Source of the DNA: Candidatus Nitrotoga sp. BS
GTDB lineage: Bacteria; Pseudomonadota; Gammaproteobacteria; Burkholderiales; Gallionellaceae
Direction: 5' to 3'
NCBI RefSeq assembly: GCF_927797785.1
Contig: NZ_CAKMLL010000100.1
Coordinates: forward strand, 1 to 43,239
Length of the DNA stretch: 43,239 nucleotides
In this document: one piece after another, positions 8,317-16,754 of the stretch
How positions within the stretch are numbered: position 1 is the stretch's first letter
How the letters are laid out: every line of letters begins with the position of its first letter
Made by a program: the position numbers and the translations under genes
The notes under the pieces: model-generated
Databases searched by the model: none
What the model saw: the letters and a program-made list of their open reading frames with translations, nothing else
What the model was told of the DNA's origin: nothing

Positions 8317-8567
8317 AGCTCGACATTCCTCCCCATGTCTGTGCTCCTTGCAAGATCAATATCCGCGAACCCGGATGGGAGACCGTCCAATACATCCAGC
8401 AACGTTTTTGCAGAACCCTTTCCAGTCATGCGCTGGTATTCGCTGTAGCTCAGTACTACAGCCTCCTCCTTGCCGCGCAGGGTAATGATTTGAGGTCTTG
8501 CATGAGCACCACGCACCACCTCACTTAACTTGTTTTTTGCTTCTTGCAGTTGCCATGTATCCCTCAT
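8313..8567 (-). CDS. Phd/YefM-type antitoxin partner of VapC
   Basis: This 84-residue protein begins with the Phd/YefM dimer DNA-binding fold: WQLQEAKNKLSEVVRGA, then QIITLRGKEEAVVLSYSEYQRM. The C-terminal tail SGFADIDLARSTDMGRNVEL would be the toxin-wrapping segment. It binds the operator of its own operon and neutralises VapC. A strong AAGGAG lies seven bases before ATG 8567. The pairing of a Phd-type antitoxin with a PIN toxin is common. Confidence 0.9.
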   Translation of the reverse strand: MRDTWQLQEAKNKLSEVVRGAHARPQIITLRGKEEAVVLSYSEYQRMTGKGSAKTLLDVLDGLPSGFADIDLARSTDMGRNVEL

Positions 8568-9084
8568 CTCAACACTCCTTATCTAGCTATGTTGGCTAGA
8601 CAGATTATAGCAAAATTCATCGGGTGCCCGTTCATCAAATCCTCGTCAATTTAAAATTCGCCTGGGGAACCGCATCGAAGAAACAGAAGGGATGATTGGA
8701 ATTGAAATGTGTGGGTGGAGAGATTGAGAATGCGCAAATGCGCAAGAAAGCATACACAGATTGCGCCAAATCTTGCGCCCAACGCGACAAAATGCCTGCA
8801 CCATTGCGGCACAAGCGGCTTACCTGTCCCACAGAGCTGGAGACAACTTTGACGCGCTATTTAAATAGTTTATAACAACCCTATTTCGCAGCGCGCTTTG
8901 AATCACTTGATGCCCATCCAGTCATTGAAAAAATGGTGCGCAGAAAAACCAGATTTATTTGTTAAACGTGTTTACAAACAGGCGGGACTGGACACATAAA
9001 TACCATCTCTAACGTCAAGCTTCAGCAAGTTCAGTAATGGGAAATGGAAACTCCCTTTGGTTTGTTGCTTTCCTGGGCAGAAAA
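8568..9084. other. Intergenic region without a supported gene
   Basis: About 500 bases between the phd-vapC promoter and the end of the ankyrin gene. Short frames exist on both strands but have no recognisable domains or good ribosome sites. The phd-vapC promoter and operator must lie near 8570-8610, where AT-rich sequence follows the antitoxin start. Nothing else was recognised. Confidence 0.4.
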
Positions 9085-9744
9085 TCAGCGTGCTCCTGCA
9101 GCGCGCAGCATGGTGGCGATGGGCGTATAACCGCGACGCACAGCATGCTGGAGAGGCGTGATGCCTTCATTGTCGGGAAGGTTTACATCAGCGTCAGCGG
9201 CAATCAGCAGACGCACGATTTCCTGATGCGCCGTGCCGCCGTTGGATAGCTGGATGGCTTCGAGCAAAGCCGTCCAGCCGAGACGGTTGATGTGATCTAT
9301 CTTGACGCCAGCTTCAATCAGCATGCGTACCACTTCTACATGCCCGCGTTCGGCCGCAGGAATCAACGCCGTGCCACCGTAGCGATTGGTGCTGGCCAAG
9401 TCGGCGCCATTGGCCAAACTCATCTTGAGTATTTCAAGCCGACCCTCGGCACCCGCCAACAGATAGGGGCTGTCCTGCTTGGCATCAGTGGCGTTCACGT
9501 TGGCACCGGCCTCGATCAGCGCACGGGCGAAATCGACCTTGTTCATCTCGGTGGCTAGCAGTAATGGGGTGCGGCCAGCCTTATCGCGTACCTCACGTAG
9601 CGATAGACCGAACGGATTTTGGAGTAGGCGTAGCGCCGAAGACAGATCATTGGTGCGAACAGCCACATGCAGGGGAGATGCTGAGGCAGGTGAAGCGAAC
9701 ATGACGCAAGCCACAAAAAAGAAGTTGCAAAGACGTTTCAACAT
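9085..9744 (-). CDS. Exported ankyrin-repeat protein
   Basis: This 219-residue protein starts with a clear signal peptide (LCNFFFVACVMFASPASA), so the mature form is periplasmic. The rest is a stack of about five ankyrin repeats with the usual helix starts TPLLLATEMNKVDFARALIEAGANVN, spread through PYLLAGAEGRLEIL, TALIPAAERGHVEVV, TALLEAIQLSN and TPLQHAVRRGY. Ankyrin stacks bind proteins; the partner is unknown. It stands alone between vapC and the GH13 gene. It resembles small periplasmic ankyrin proteins seen near catalase genes in other proteobacteria, but no such neighbour is visible here. Confidence 0.88.
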   Translation of the reverse strand: MLKRLCNFFFVACVMFASPASASPLHVAVRTNDLSSALRLLQNPFGLSLREVRDKAGRTPLLLATEMNKVDFARALIEAGANVNATDAKQDSPYLLAGAEGRLEILKMSLANGADLASTNRYGGTALIPAAERGHVEVVRMLIEAGVKIDHINRLGWTALLEAIQLSNGGTAHQEIVRLLIAADADVNLPDNEGITPLQHAVRRGYTPIATMLRAAGAR

Positions 9745-9974
9745 GGCAATTCCGCATTTGACCTGGAGAGGTTGTCATTATAAGGAATGCGTATCTTATG
9801 CGCATCTGGCAGGTGGTGATCCAAGTTGGGTTGGTTTGTTTGGAAAAGCCACATAACAGAAATTTCACCCTTACCGATGCAGCCAGATGGATTAGCAGTG
9901 CTACATAGACTGGACGCGTTTGGTGGAGTGGGGCAGTACCGTTTTTATTATTTCAACGAACTCGTATTCCTTCA

Positions 9975-12425
9975 TCATTGTTTTACGAGCACCACGAAAC
10001 TATTGGCAGGGACTATTACATTAAGTCGACCTTGGTTGGACGGAATACTGGCACCGCCATTGCCCCTGTTTTGACCACCATAGATGGCGGCGTCGCTATT
10101 GAATATTTCCTTCCATCCGGCATCAGGGATGGCCAGCAAGTCCTTCTCGATGATGTAACCGTCGACAAAGGCAGTGTTATTTAAGCTGGCTACGATAATG
10201 ACTTCTTCATCCCCGCGCCATCTTTTAAATGCGATCACTCGATTGGAATTCGACAGGTGGAGAATGTCTATGTCCTGGCTGCGAATCGAGCGCAGTCGGC
10301 GACTAAGGCTTATTAGATCCTGATAAAAGCGAAATAGTGCCTTGCCGTTACCCGTTCGTTCGCCGATGATATTTTCGCGGTTCATCAGAAAGCGGTCATA
10401 TGTGTAGTGTTTCTGTGCTCCGATCTCTTCGCCCATGAAGAACATGGGGATGCCCGCCGAAAGCAAGGTCAGTCCGCAGCATACCCGCGAGCGTGCCTCT
10501 GCCGCGATGCGTGTGGCACCTATTACAGAAGCACCATTGACGGCCGTCACCATGGTTCGCGCCGTACCGCCGGCATTGCCGGCTTCGTCGTGAGATTCGT
10601 GGAACACGACTTGGTCATAACGGCTGTTGTAAAGGGCGTTGGCAAACCAGTCCATCTGCAGCGGCTCGTTGCCGCCGAACCCGGCTTGTTTCAAGAGACG
10701 TGCCCGATTCCCGGCCATGTCGGAATCACCGATCAAGTGGTGGTAGAAAGCCAACTCCCACTTTGCGCTGAAGCCCAGCCCTCCTTGCGCTGGCGGTTTC
10801 GTCACGGCGTCCCATCCCGTATGATCTTCTGCGATCAGCATCACCGTAGGCTTGATCATGCGCAGGGTACGGCTCCACTCCCGCAGGAATTTTTGCCCGA
10901 AGAGGTTGGCGTTGTCTATCAGTCGTCCATCGGCGTGCAGCGTGTTGTCGCGGTGAATCGCCTGTGTCAGATCCACACGCAGCCCATCGACGCGCATTTC
11001 TTCAATGAGAAAGGCGGCACTGCTGATGAACTGCTGGCGCACAATTTCTTCCGAAAAACGCGGGGTAAAGCCGGTGGAGCCGTTATCAAGGTAGCCTCCC
11101 TCCGGAAACGGACTGCCATCATTTTTTTTGTAGCCAGAAGCGCGCCCTTCATACCAGTAATACATATTTTCTTCGGGCAAGGTTGAATCGTATTGCCACT
11201 GGGCGCGCTCCGCTTCGTTGTCATAGTGGTTATAGACCACGTCCTGGATGACTGCGATGCCGCGCCGGTGACACTCACACACCAAATGACGATACTTGTC
11301 GCGGCCCCCGGCGCTGGATTCGATACAGAAGTGATGACTGTCGCCATAGCCCCAAGCGGTATTACCTGAAAACTCCGCCATAGGCAGCAGCTCTATGGCA
11401 TTCACACCGAGTTCAACGAGATGGTCCAGGAATTGTAGCGCGTCACTCAAATCGCCAGGGCCGGGCTTGCCGAACCCCAATGAGCCGACATGTAGTTCGT
11501 AAATAATCAGGTCTTCGAGGTGAGAAGGTATCGGCAGGCCGGACGTGGATTCTCTGGTCCAGAATTCCTCCGACGGAATGCAGTCCAGTTTCATTCCGCG
11601 AGGGGTGGATGAAAAATCTCGGCGCACCACGTCGGCATCAATTACTACGCTACAACTCACGGATCCGTCCAGCGTTTCAACCGTCCCCGGCCAAGCAGTC
11701 TTGGCCGGGTTGATATTGCCTCTGCCGATCTGGCTACGGGAGAAAATGTCAGTGCGATAGACGTGTTGCCCTTGCGCGTTCAGGATGCGATACATGTAAG
11801 GCAGGCTTTTGAACATCTCAAAATCGCCCTGCGGCCCACCTTCCCAGATGCCATCAGCCAGCTGAATCAGGGTGATCGCGGGCTGTGTCTGGTTTACTCC
11901 GGAGCTATCGTCGGCTATGTAGCCATTTGCCGGATTTCCGAAAACCACTTCTACATTTTTGGCATTTGGAGCCCAAATGCCAAAACGTAGACTGGGCGTG
12001 GAGCTCCCAGCAGTGAAGTGCTTGTTGGCTCCCAAGCGGCGGCCGTAAGTGAAAAAATAGCGTTCGATCTGGGGAATGGTCGTCTCACGATTGAGCCGAA
12101 ACTGGCGATGGCGAGCAACGGAATTAACATCCTGCACTTCAGTTGGAATGCCCCAGAAGTTCGCACCCTGCGGCCCGTCAAAGATAACCCCCCACTTGAA
12201 GGTTTTATTCTGATCGACAAGGTCAAGTGAGATCGAGGTCGTAAAGATTGGGCAGCCATCCACGCCGATTTCCTCTTGCATCGGAGATTCTGTCCAGTCA
12301 TCCGAGTATCGGCCACTACCATCCCAGCTGCCGCGCAAGCGGGCGTTGCGAAATATTGCCCGTTTAAGGCCGGTGATGTATTGAAATTTCACTGTCTGTA
12401 TGGTCATAAATATTTCAACATCCAA
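9975..12425 (-). CDS. GH13-family alpha-glucan active enzyme (branching-enzyme-like)
   Basis: This large protein of 816 residues (810 if it starts at the second Met, 12407) is a glycoside hydrolase family 13 enzyme. An N-terminal carbohydrate-binding or E-set region (about 1-290, with RFGIWAPNAKNVEVVFG at 147-163) precedes the catalytic barrel. The four GH13 motifs are present: DVVYNH at 395-400, GLRVDLTQA with nucleophile Asp485, LIAEDHTGW with acid/base Glu533 and FHESHDE with Asp613. The domain order resembles GlgB and trehalohydrolase-type enzymes acting on alpha-1,4/1,6 glucans. It is not next to glg or tre genes, so the exact reaction is unsettled. No signal peptide, so it is cytoplasmic. 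Confidence 0.85.
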   Translation of the reverse strand: MDVEIFMTIQTVKFQYITGLKRAIFRNARLRGSWDGSGRYSDDWTESPMQEEIGVDGCPIFTTSISLDLVDQNKTFKWGVIFDGPQGANFWGIPTEVQDVNSVARHRQFRLNRETTIPQIERYFFTYGRRLGANKHFTAGSSTPSLRFGIWAPNAKNVEVVFGNPANGYIADDSSGVNQTQPAITLIQLADGIWEGGPQGDFEMFKSLPYMYRILNAQGQHVYRTDIFSRSQIGRGNINPAKTAWPGTVETLDGSVSCSVVIDADVVRRDFSSTPRGMKLDCIPSEEFWTRESTSGLPIPSHLEDLIIYELHVGSLGFGKPGPGDLSDALQFLDHLVELGVNAIELLPMAEFSGNTAWGYGDSHHFCIESSAGGRDKYRHLVCECHRRGIAVIQDVVYNHYDNEAERAQWQYDSTLPEENMYYWYEGRASGYKKNDGSPFPEGGYLDNGSTGFTPRFSEEIVRQQFISSAAFLIEEMRVDGLRVDLTQAIHRDNTLHADGRLIDNANLFGQKFLREWSRTLRMIKPTVMLIAEDHTGWDAVTKPPAQGGLGFSAKWELAFYHHLIGDSDMAGNRARLLKQAGFGGNEPLQMDWFANALYNSRYDQVVFHESHDEAGNAGGTARTMVTAVNGASVIGATRIAAEARSRVCCGLTLLSAGIPMFFMGEEIGAQKHYTYDRFLMNRENIIGERTGNGKALFRFYQDLISLSRRLRSIRSQDIDILHLSNSNRVIAFKRWRGDEEVIIVASLNNTAFVDGYIIEKDLLAIPDAGWKEIFNSDAAIYGGQNRGNGGASIPSNQGRLNVIVPANSFVVLVKQ

Positions 12426-13002
12426 ATAATATTTAAAGAAGCCAGGCTCAAATTATTCTCACAGATAAGGCCAAATTCGCTCGTGGTGGTCGATGGTGGA
12501 TGGACTTGTGTCCCTCAGTCCAATGAACTCCAGCATTCCCGGCTCCGAAAAGTATGCCAGCAGTTAAAAATCTCATCGAGGGTCAAATAGTAGAGTGGCA
12601 CCCAAAAAAGTAAATAAGCAAATTGCTTATTTACTTTTCATAAATATCATTAAAAAATACGACGCATGTAACGTTGCGAGTGTATTTGCAATGCTGCACG
12701 GGCAGCATTTATTTTTACCCTTACAATATCCACCACCTTGATATTGGTTTTCTGCATATTACATGCGCAGGTTCGCCACTCGTATTGTTTAATGGTAATA
12801 GTCGAAAACGTGAGTTAGCAGCTATAACGTTAGGGGCAGGGCGGAGTATGGCTCTCGACGAGTGGGTATATCTCATTGCAACCGATGGATGTGACGCTCC
12901 GCATCTCCTTCCGAGCTTTCAACCCGGATGCACAAAAAAAGCGCGTCAGTTAGCGCTGCGTTTAATATATGAAAATGGTAATCTGAAAATTTGCCAGGCG
13001 AA
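12426..13002. other. Intergenic region with a long AT-rich hairpin
   Basis: Divergent spacer between the GH13 gene and the membrane-protein gene. A hairpin lies at 12606-12638. A TTG-initiated frame (12674-13006) encodes a protein of odd composition with no domain and no ribosome site, so I do not call it a gene. Confidence 0.4.
12606..12638. terminator. AT-rich hairpin, possible bidirectional terminator
   Basis: Arms AAAAGTAAATAAGCAA (12606-12621) and its exact complement (12623-12638) form a 16-bp stem with a one-base centre. T runs leave the stem on both strands (four on plus, six on minus). It lies between two divergent genes, where a terminator is not needed for either, so its role is uncertain. 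Confidence 0.4.
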
Positions 13003-13893
13003 ATGATCATGGTGCTCAAAATCGGACTGTTACCCATTATATTGAGTATAGTTTTTCTGGGTTTCTTTGTGGCCAAAGCGGCAAGGAGGCGTGGCAAAAA
13101 TCCGTTGGTGTGGGGAGGCCTAACCGTTGCTGTGATCACCGCTGTGACCTGGCAATATCTGCCTGGATGGGCGGAGACTGTTTTTTATCGAGGGAAGATA
13201 AAGCAAGCGACTATCATTCAGCGGCAGGTCATCAACTTGGCAGAGGCTAAAGAAATCAATTTTCGCGTAAGTATGGATAGCGTTAATTTCGATGTGCCGC
13301 TTGTATATAATTTTAAAGGATACAAGCAGCAATTACACGGTTGGGGGAGTGTGCAGCAAAAAAAGATTAAAGGTAAGGAAAGGCCGGCTGTTGACTTCAT
13401 CAAAATTGATGCCATGTTGCCGGACCTTTCTCCACTTAGGCCAGAGAATCTAGCGCAATTCGAAAAATCAGCATGGGAACAAAACGTGCACGCCTCCATT
13501 ACGCATATGAGGCCGTGGGATCGCTACTTTCAATATTTTTTTGAAAAATTGCAGCGGAAACCAGATTTGCCGGAATTACCCGGGATGTTGCATTACTACG
13601 ATCAATCCGGCAAAACAGATGTATTTTTAAGCCATGATTACCCTACCGACGAATTGGTACGTATTCGGTGTGCTGATGAGAATTTTTTTCACAATGCATT
13701 TCCGATCTGCGTAGTTGAAAGCACGTATCGCCCTGTACCGGACATAGTGATATCCAAGCCCATAAAAAGTACAGTTTTTTTTCTGACGTATGAACTGCCC
13801 AGCCAATCTATTGCGCAGTGGCAAACGATAGATAAGAAGCTTAAATCTCGGTTTGACCAGATGGTGAGCATAGACGCACCAGCCTTACCTTAA
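13003..13893 (+). CDS. Uncharacterised membrane-anchored protein
   Basis: This protein of about 296 residues has no family I recognise. Two hydrophobic segments open it (IGLLPIILSIVFLGFFVAKA, then about LVWGGLTVAVITAVTWQYL), separated by a positively charged RRRGK loop. A long soluble part follows, rich in aromatic and charged residues, with no visible catalytic motif. I prefer ATG 13003 or 13009; an upstream TTG at 12991 is also possible. The 3' end of this gene has a decayed duplicate at 16088-16204, so the locus once held two paralogues. The soluble part is probably periplasmic or extracytoplasmic. Confidence 0.65.
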   Translation: MIMVLKIGLLPIILSIVFLGFFVAKAARRRGKNPLVWGGLTVAVITAVTWQYLPGWAETVFYRGKIKQATIIQRQVINLAEAKEINFRVSMDSVNFDVPLVYNFKGYKQQLHGWGSVQQKKIKGKERPAVDFIKIDAMLPDLSPLRPENLAQFEKSAWEQNVHASITHMRPWDRYFQYFFEKLQRKPDLPELPGMLHYYDQSGKTDVFLSHDYPTDELVRIRCADENFFHNAFPICVVESTYRPVPDIVISKPIKSTVFFLTYELPSQSIAQWQTIDKKLKSRFDQMVSIDAPALP

Positions 13894-14346
13894 CCTGCGG
13901 CGAAAATTACGAGGCGAGTGGATTATGAATGGCGGTTGGTTGACCACAATTCATGCCCGGCGTTTTCGCGGATTGTAGAGCCAACAAATCTTTTCCCCCT
14001 GCTGTTGTAAATGCAAAGGCACGGGCGGCAAAATTTTTAAAACTTCGCTTCGCTTTCTCATCATCGGGAAACAACGTGCGCTTTCGGGTGTGCGAGAGGG
14101 CGAGACATAAGCGGGGACTATGTCATTGGAATAAAAGTGTCATATCAAGGTTTGCCCCTTCGATATATTCTGGTGTGCTCCCTTATTCTGTACTGAGTCG
14201 GATTAATGTCGAGTTCTTTTACACTGCTCGCTGAAACGTTTTCTGTCACTATATTTTGCATATAAAGTTCAAATTGTTGTGGTGTATGGCACACATTTTG
14301 CTTTGGTTAACAGTGATTGGCATGGTTTTAATTTATAGAGGCTCCC
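13894..14346. other. Intergenic region, no supported gene
   Basis: Holds a 93-codon frame (13953-14234) with a strongly basic, low-information product and no good ribosome site. I read it as non-coding. AT-rich sequence at the right end precedes the PEP-CTERM gene and probably contains its promoter. Confidence 0.4.
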
Positions 14347-15058
14347 ATGATCTTAAAAACACATTCACGGCAAGTATCTTCGCTGTCGCCTCAATGATGC
14401 TAGCTGCCCCAGCCAGTGGATTGCCTATGCTGGAAGTCAATAGTTCGAATGGAGGCTCCCGCTTCGGGTACCTAGCCACCAATGAAATAACCTTTGGCTA
14501 CCGTTTTACGGCTAACGAGATTATCTCTGTAAATTCCCTCGGTATCGTCAACGCATTCGGCAACGGGATACAGATCGCGCATAGCGTAGGGTTATGGAAC
14601 AATTCGGGAACCCCGCTGAGCTCGGTCTTCTTCGCATCAGGCTCTGGCACAGCGGAGGCCGGATTTCTTTACCGCGACACCCCTAGCGCGATCAATCTCG
14701 TGGCGGGCGACATCTATCGAATTGCCGCTACTTTTGTTGGCCAGGATAGTAGCGACCCAGTCCTCAATCTATTGCTTGGAAACTTTGATAGCTATCTCAA
14801 TATCAATTCGGCGGTTACAATCGAAAAGGGAAACGCTTGGCATCTGGAAGACCTTGCCGAGAACGATTTCGACTTCCCTGATGCATTTACTACCTTCAGC
14901 TCCAGCAACCGGCCATCGTTTATTGTGACCTCAAACTTCCTTTTTACACGGAAAGCATCGAACTCAGTTCCTGCACCGAAACACTGGCCATACTTTGTTT
15001 GGGATTGGCGAGTCTGGGATTTCAACGCCGCAAAAAGCGATCTGAAAGCAATATCTGA
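14347..15058 (+). pseudogene. PEP-CTERM exported protein gene with two apparent frameshifts
   Basis: The gene makes sense only if two single bases are restored. An ATG at 14347, six bases after AGAGG, starts a frame that would read MILKNTFTASIFAVASMMLA, a proper signal peptide, if the A run at 14355-14359 were one base longer. The central part (about 14360-14975) is a secreted beta-rich domain with GGSRFGYLATNEITFGYRF. After VPAP near 14977 the frame shifts again, and the third frame (14978-15058) reads ETLAILCLGLASLGFQRRKK, a textbook PEP-CTERM sorting tail (PEP-like motif, membrane helix, basic end) recognised by exosortase. The unshifted central frame runs open to 15092 but loses both signals. 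It is either a true pseudogene or the victim of two sequencing deletions. Confidence 0.75.
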
Positions 15059-15101
15059 CTCCCCTTATACTTATATTTTTAATGCATTTTAGGTTGAACA
15101 A

Positions 15102-15446
15102 ATGGATAACTTCGATTTCGATGTTTGGGCAAGGCTGGCGAGAACAGCTCCGGATGAATTCGAGCAACGGCGGCGTGATGCTATTGAAAGTCTGATATCA
15201 AGTAGTAACAATGTTCGCCGCCTGCGTGGATTGCAGTGGCGTATTGACATTGAAAGGAAACGTGCACGCACCCCGCTGAAGTCCTGTTTGCGCATATCAA
15301 CCATGATGTGGGATGCGTTCATGGATTTAAATAATGCATTGAAGACCATTGCGGGAAATGATTGTCAATCAAGAAGCGCATCATCTCATTCTGCGGGAAG
15401 CGCAGAAATTATCTATCTGGCTACTGAATACAAATCACACGAATGA
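15102..15446 (+). CDS. DUF3135 domain protein
   Basis: This 114-residue protein matches the DUF3135 pattern: FDFDVWARLARTAPDEFEQRRR at the N-terminus, then IESLISSSNN, LRGLQWRIDIERKRARTPLKSCLRIS and MMWDAFMDLNNALKTI. It is mostly helical with no membrane segment, so probably cytoplasmic. The family has no established function. It starts just after the PEP-CTERM gene and may share its transcript. The C-terminal 25 residues look unstructured. Confidence 0.75.
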   Translation: MDNFDFDVWARLARTAPDEFEQRRRDAIESLISSSNNVRRLRGLQWRIDIERKRARTPLKSCLRISTMMWDAFMDLNNALKTIAGNDCQSRSASSHSAGSAEIIYLATEYKSHE

Positions 15447-15464
15447 GACGGCAATACAAGCTGA

Positions 15465-15511
15465 CGCCACATTCAACCTGCAAGTGCACAACTAGCAGGT
15501 TGAATGTGGCG
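15465..15511. terminator. 17-bp perfect inverted repeat, probable terminator
   Basis: Arms 15465-15481 and 15495-15511 are exact complements (core CCACATTCAACCTGC) around a 13-base loop. It lies 19 bases past the DUF3135 stop and before the convergent VOC gene. No T run follows, so if it stops transcription it is not a classic intrinsic terminator. Confidence 0.5.
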
Positions 15512-15537
15512 CATAATGATTGTGGTGTGATTTTGCG

Positions 15538-15567
15538 ATATCAAAAATGACATGTCATTTTTGATAT
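15538..15567. other. 30-bp perfect palindrome
   Basis: ATATCAAAAATGACA at 15538-15552 is followed directly by its reverse complement. A loopless 30-bp palindrome is a poor hairpin terminator by itself; it could be a binding site for a dimeric protein or a bidirectional terminator. It sits between the convergent DUF3135 and VOC genes. Confidence 0.6.
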
Positions 15568-15619
15568 GTCTGAGAAATTTTAATTGTTATATGCTGGGTG
15601 CTCATGTGTCCGAATTTAT

Positions 15620-16009
15620 CTATTCTTTGATCTCATACGTAATGATAGAGACTACAGCTCCACCCTTGTCCGATATGGCACACATTCGGCCAACACCTGG
15701 CAAGTCCATTGGAGGATAAACGGCTTTGCCGCCAGCTGCTTCGGCTTTTGCAAGCGTCTTATCTACATTATCAACAGTGATATAGGTTCCCCAGTGATCA
15801 GGAGTCTGCTCGCAACCTTTTGGTTTGGCCATGATGCCGCCCACAGGAACACCGTTGGCTTTCAAAACATGATATTTTCCTTGTGGCATCTCCATTGTTT
15901 CGATTTCCCAGCCAATCACTTCAGTATAAAAACTAATTGCGGATTCAACATTGTCCACCGATAGTTCGGACCAGCTAAAAGCTCCATGTTGTTTTAATGT
16001 TTCATTCAT
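15620..16009 (-). CDS. VOC family protein (glyoxalase/bleomycin resistance fold)
   Basis: The 129-residue protein from ATG 16009, which has a GGAG eight bases upstream, is a vicinal-oxygen-chelate superfamily member. It has two beta-alpha-beta-beta-beta modules: FSWSELSVDNVESAISFYTEVIGWE and WGTYITVDNVDKTLAKAEAAGGK. Possible metal ligands include His in GKYHVLKANG and glutamates at module ends. Members range from dioxygenases to antibiotic-binding proteins; this subtype resembles the single-domain VOC proteins of unknown substrate. The frame can be extended to 16057, but the added residues lack conservation and the ribosome site favours 16009. Confidence 0.85.
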   Translation of the reverse strand: MNETLKQHGAFSWSELSVDNVESAISFYTEVIGWEIETMEMPQGKYHVLKANGVPVGGIMAKPKGCEQTPDHWGTYITVDNVDKTLAKAEAAGGKAVYPPMDLPGVGRMCAISDKGGAVVSIITYEIKE

Positions 16010-16754
16010 AAAATAGCTCCATTTCGTGGGTTTGAATTCAGAATGCTCGCGTCTCACCTCAAGGATTTAACCCATAAAAAACAACTAGCTATTTGCGCTA
16101 TGAATTGCCCAGCCAAACTATTGCGCAGTGGCAGACGATAGCTTAAGAAGCTTAAATCCAGGCTCGACCAGAGGGTGAGCATTAATGCTACATCCTTCCT
16201 TTAATCTGTGGCAAATTGTCGTCTCTGTTTTGCAGTTGTTTAATTGTCCTGTTACGTGAGCTGATGAATGATGCAATGGTCTTGCGCCGCACCCGCCAAT
16301 GTGTGTTCGAACGTGCCGTGGATATGCTCGCCCGTGCGGCAGAAATAATGTCAGCACTTATCCTTTGTCGCGACATTCAGGCAGCAATGAGCACAGAAAT
16401 TTTCCCCTGGAGCATCCGCTGATTCTTAACCCGCTAGCGCACTCTCCAATCATGCAGTTGACGAGCTGCCGCAAAACCTTACAATCCTCGCAGGTTCGGC
16501 TCAGTCCAACATGGTTTATCTGCCGCCAATACGGGATGCGGGTAAACAAGTTTGGGCGGGGCGGCAGAAAAATGCTATTCATTGAAAGTACACGGGGGCA
16601 GGCCTCACAAAATAATATAAAGTAAATCTATGCGATGAGATAAAACGTTCGCATAGACCAAGGCACAACAGCCAGAGATAATCAGCGGTGCATGATTGCA
16701 ATTCCTGATCGCTGTTCAATCGCATCAAGCATCATCATATAGGAGCGCCCCTGC
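16010..16754. other. Long gap with one gene remnant
   Basis: Contains the decayed gene end at 16088-16204 and otherwise no convincing coding frame. Several overlapping short frames at 16216-16625 have no domain and compete with one another on both strands, as expected for decayed sequence. Confidence 0.45.
16088..16204 (+). pseudogene. Decayed second copy of the 3' end of the 13003-13893 gene
   Basis: This segment aligns with 13776-13893 at roughly 80% nucleotide identity by eye. It reads YLRYELPSQTIAQWQTIA, then a one-base insertion puts a TAA in frame. In the next frame it continues KKLKSRLDQRVSINATSFL and ends at a TAA that matches the parent's stop. Only the last 40 codons or so remain recognisable. 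It is the leftover of a duplicated or recombined paralogue. Confidence 0.8.

Noticed and set aside
7843-8448. Long plus-strand frame opposite vapC and the Phd antitoxin
   Set aside because: It is the reverse of two overlapping genes with clear families, and its product has no domain.
8635-8832. Minus-strand 65-codon frame upstream of the phd-vapC pair
   Set aside because: No domain, no ribosome site and odd composition.
10407-11186. Plus-strand frame of 259 codons opposite the GH13 gene
   Set aside because: It lies inside a gene with all four GH13 motifs and is rich in Arg, His and Gly without a domain.
12674-13006. 110-codon frame before the membrane-protein gene
   Set aside because: TTG start, no ribosome site, no domain, overlaps the next gene.
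13953-14234. 93-codon basic frame before the PEP-CTERM gene
   Set aside because: Low-information basic product, no ribosome site and no family. It may be chance or an old repeat.
14256-15092. Reading the PEP-CTERM locus as one intact 278-codon gene
   Set aside because: It starts at a TTG without a ribosome site and loses both the proper signal peptide and the sorting tail, which are visible in the other two frames.
16118-16625. Several overlapping short frames after the VOC gene
   Set aside because: They compete on both strands, lack ribosome sites and include the frameshifted remnant at 16088-16204.
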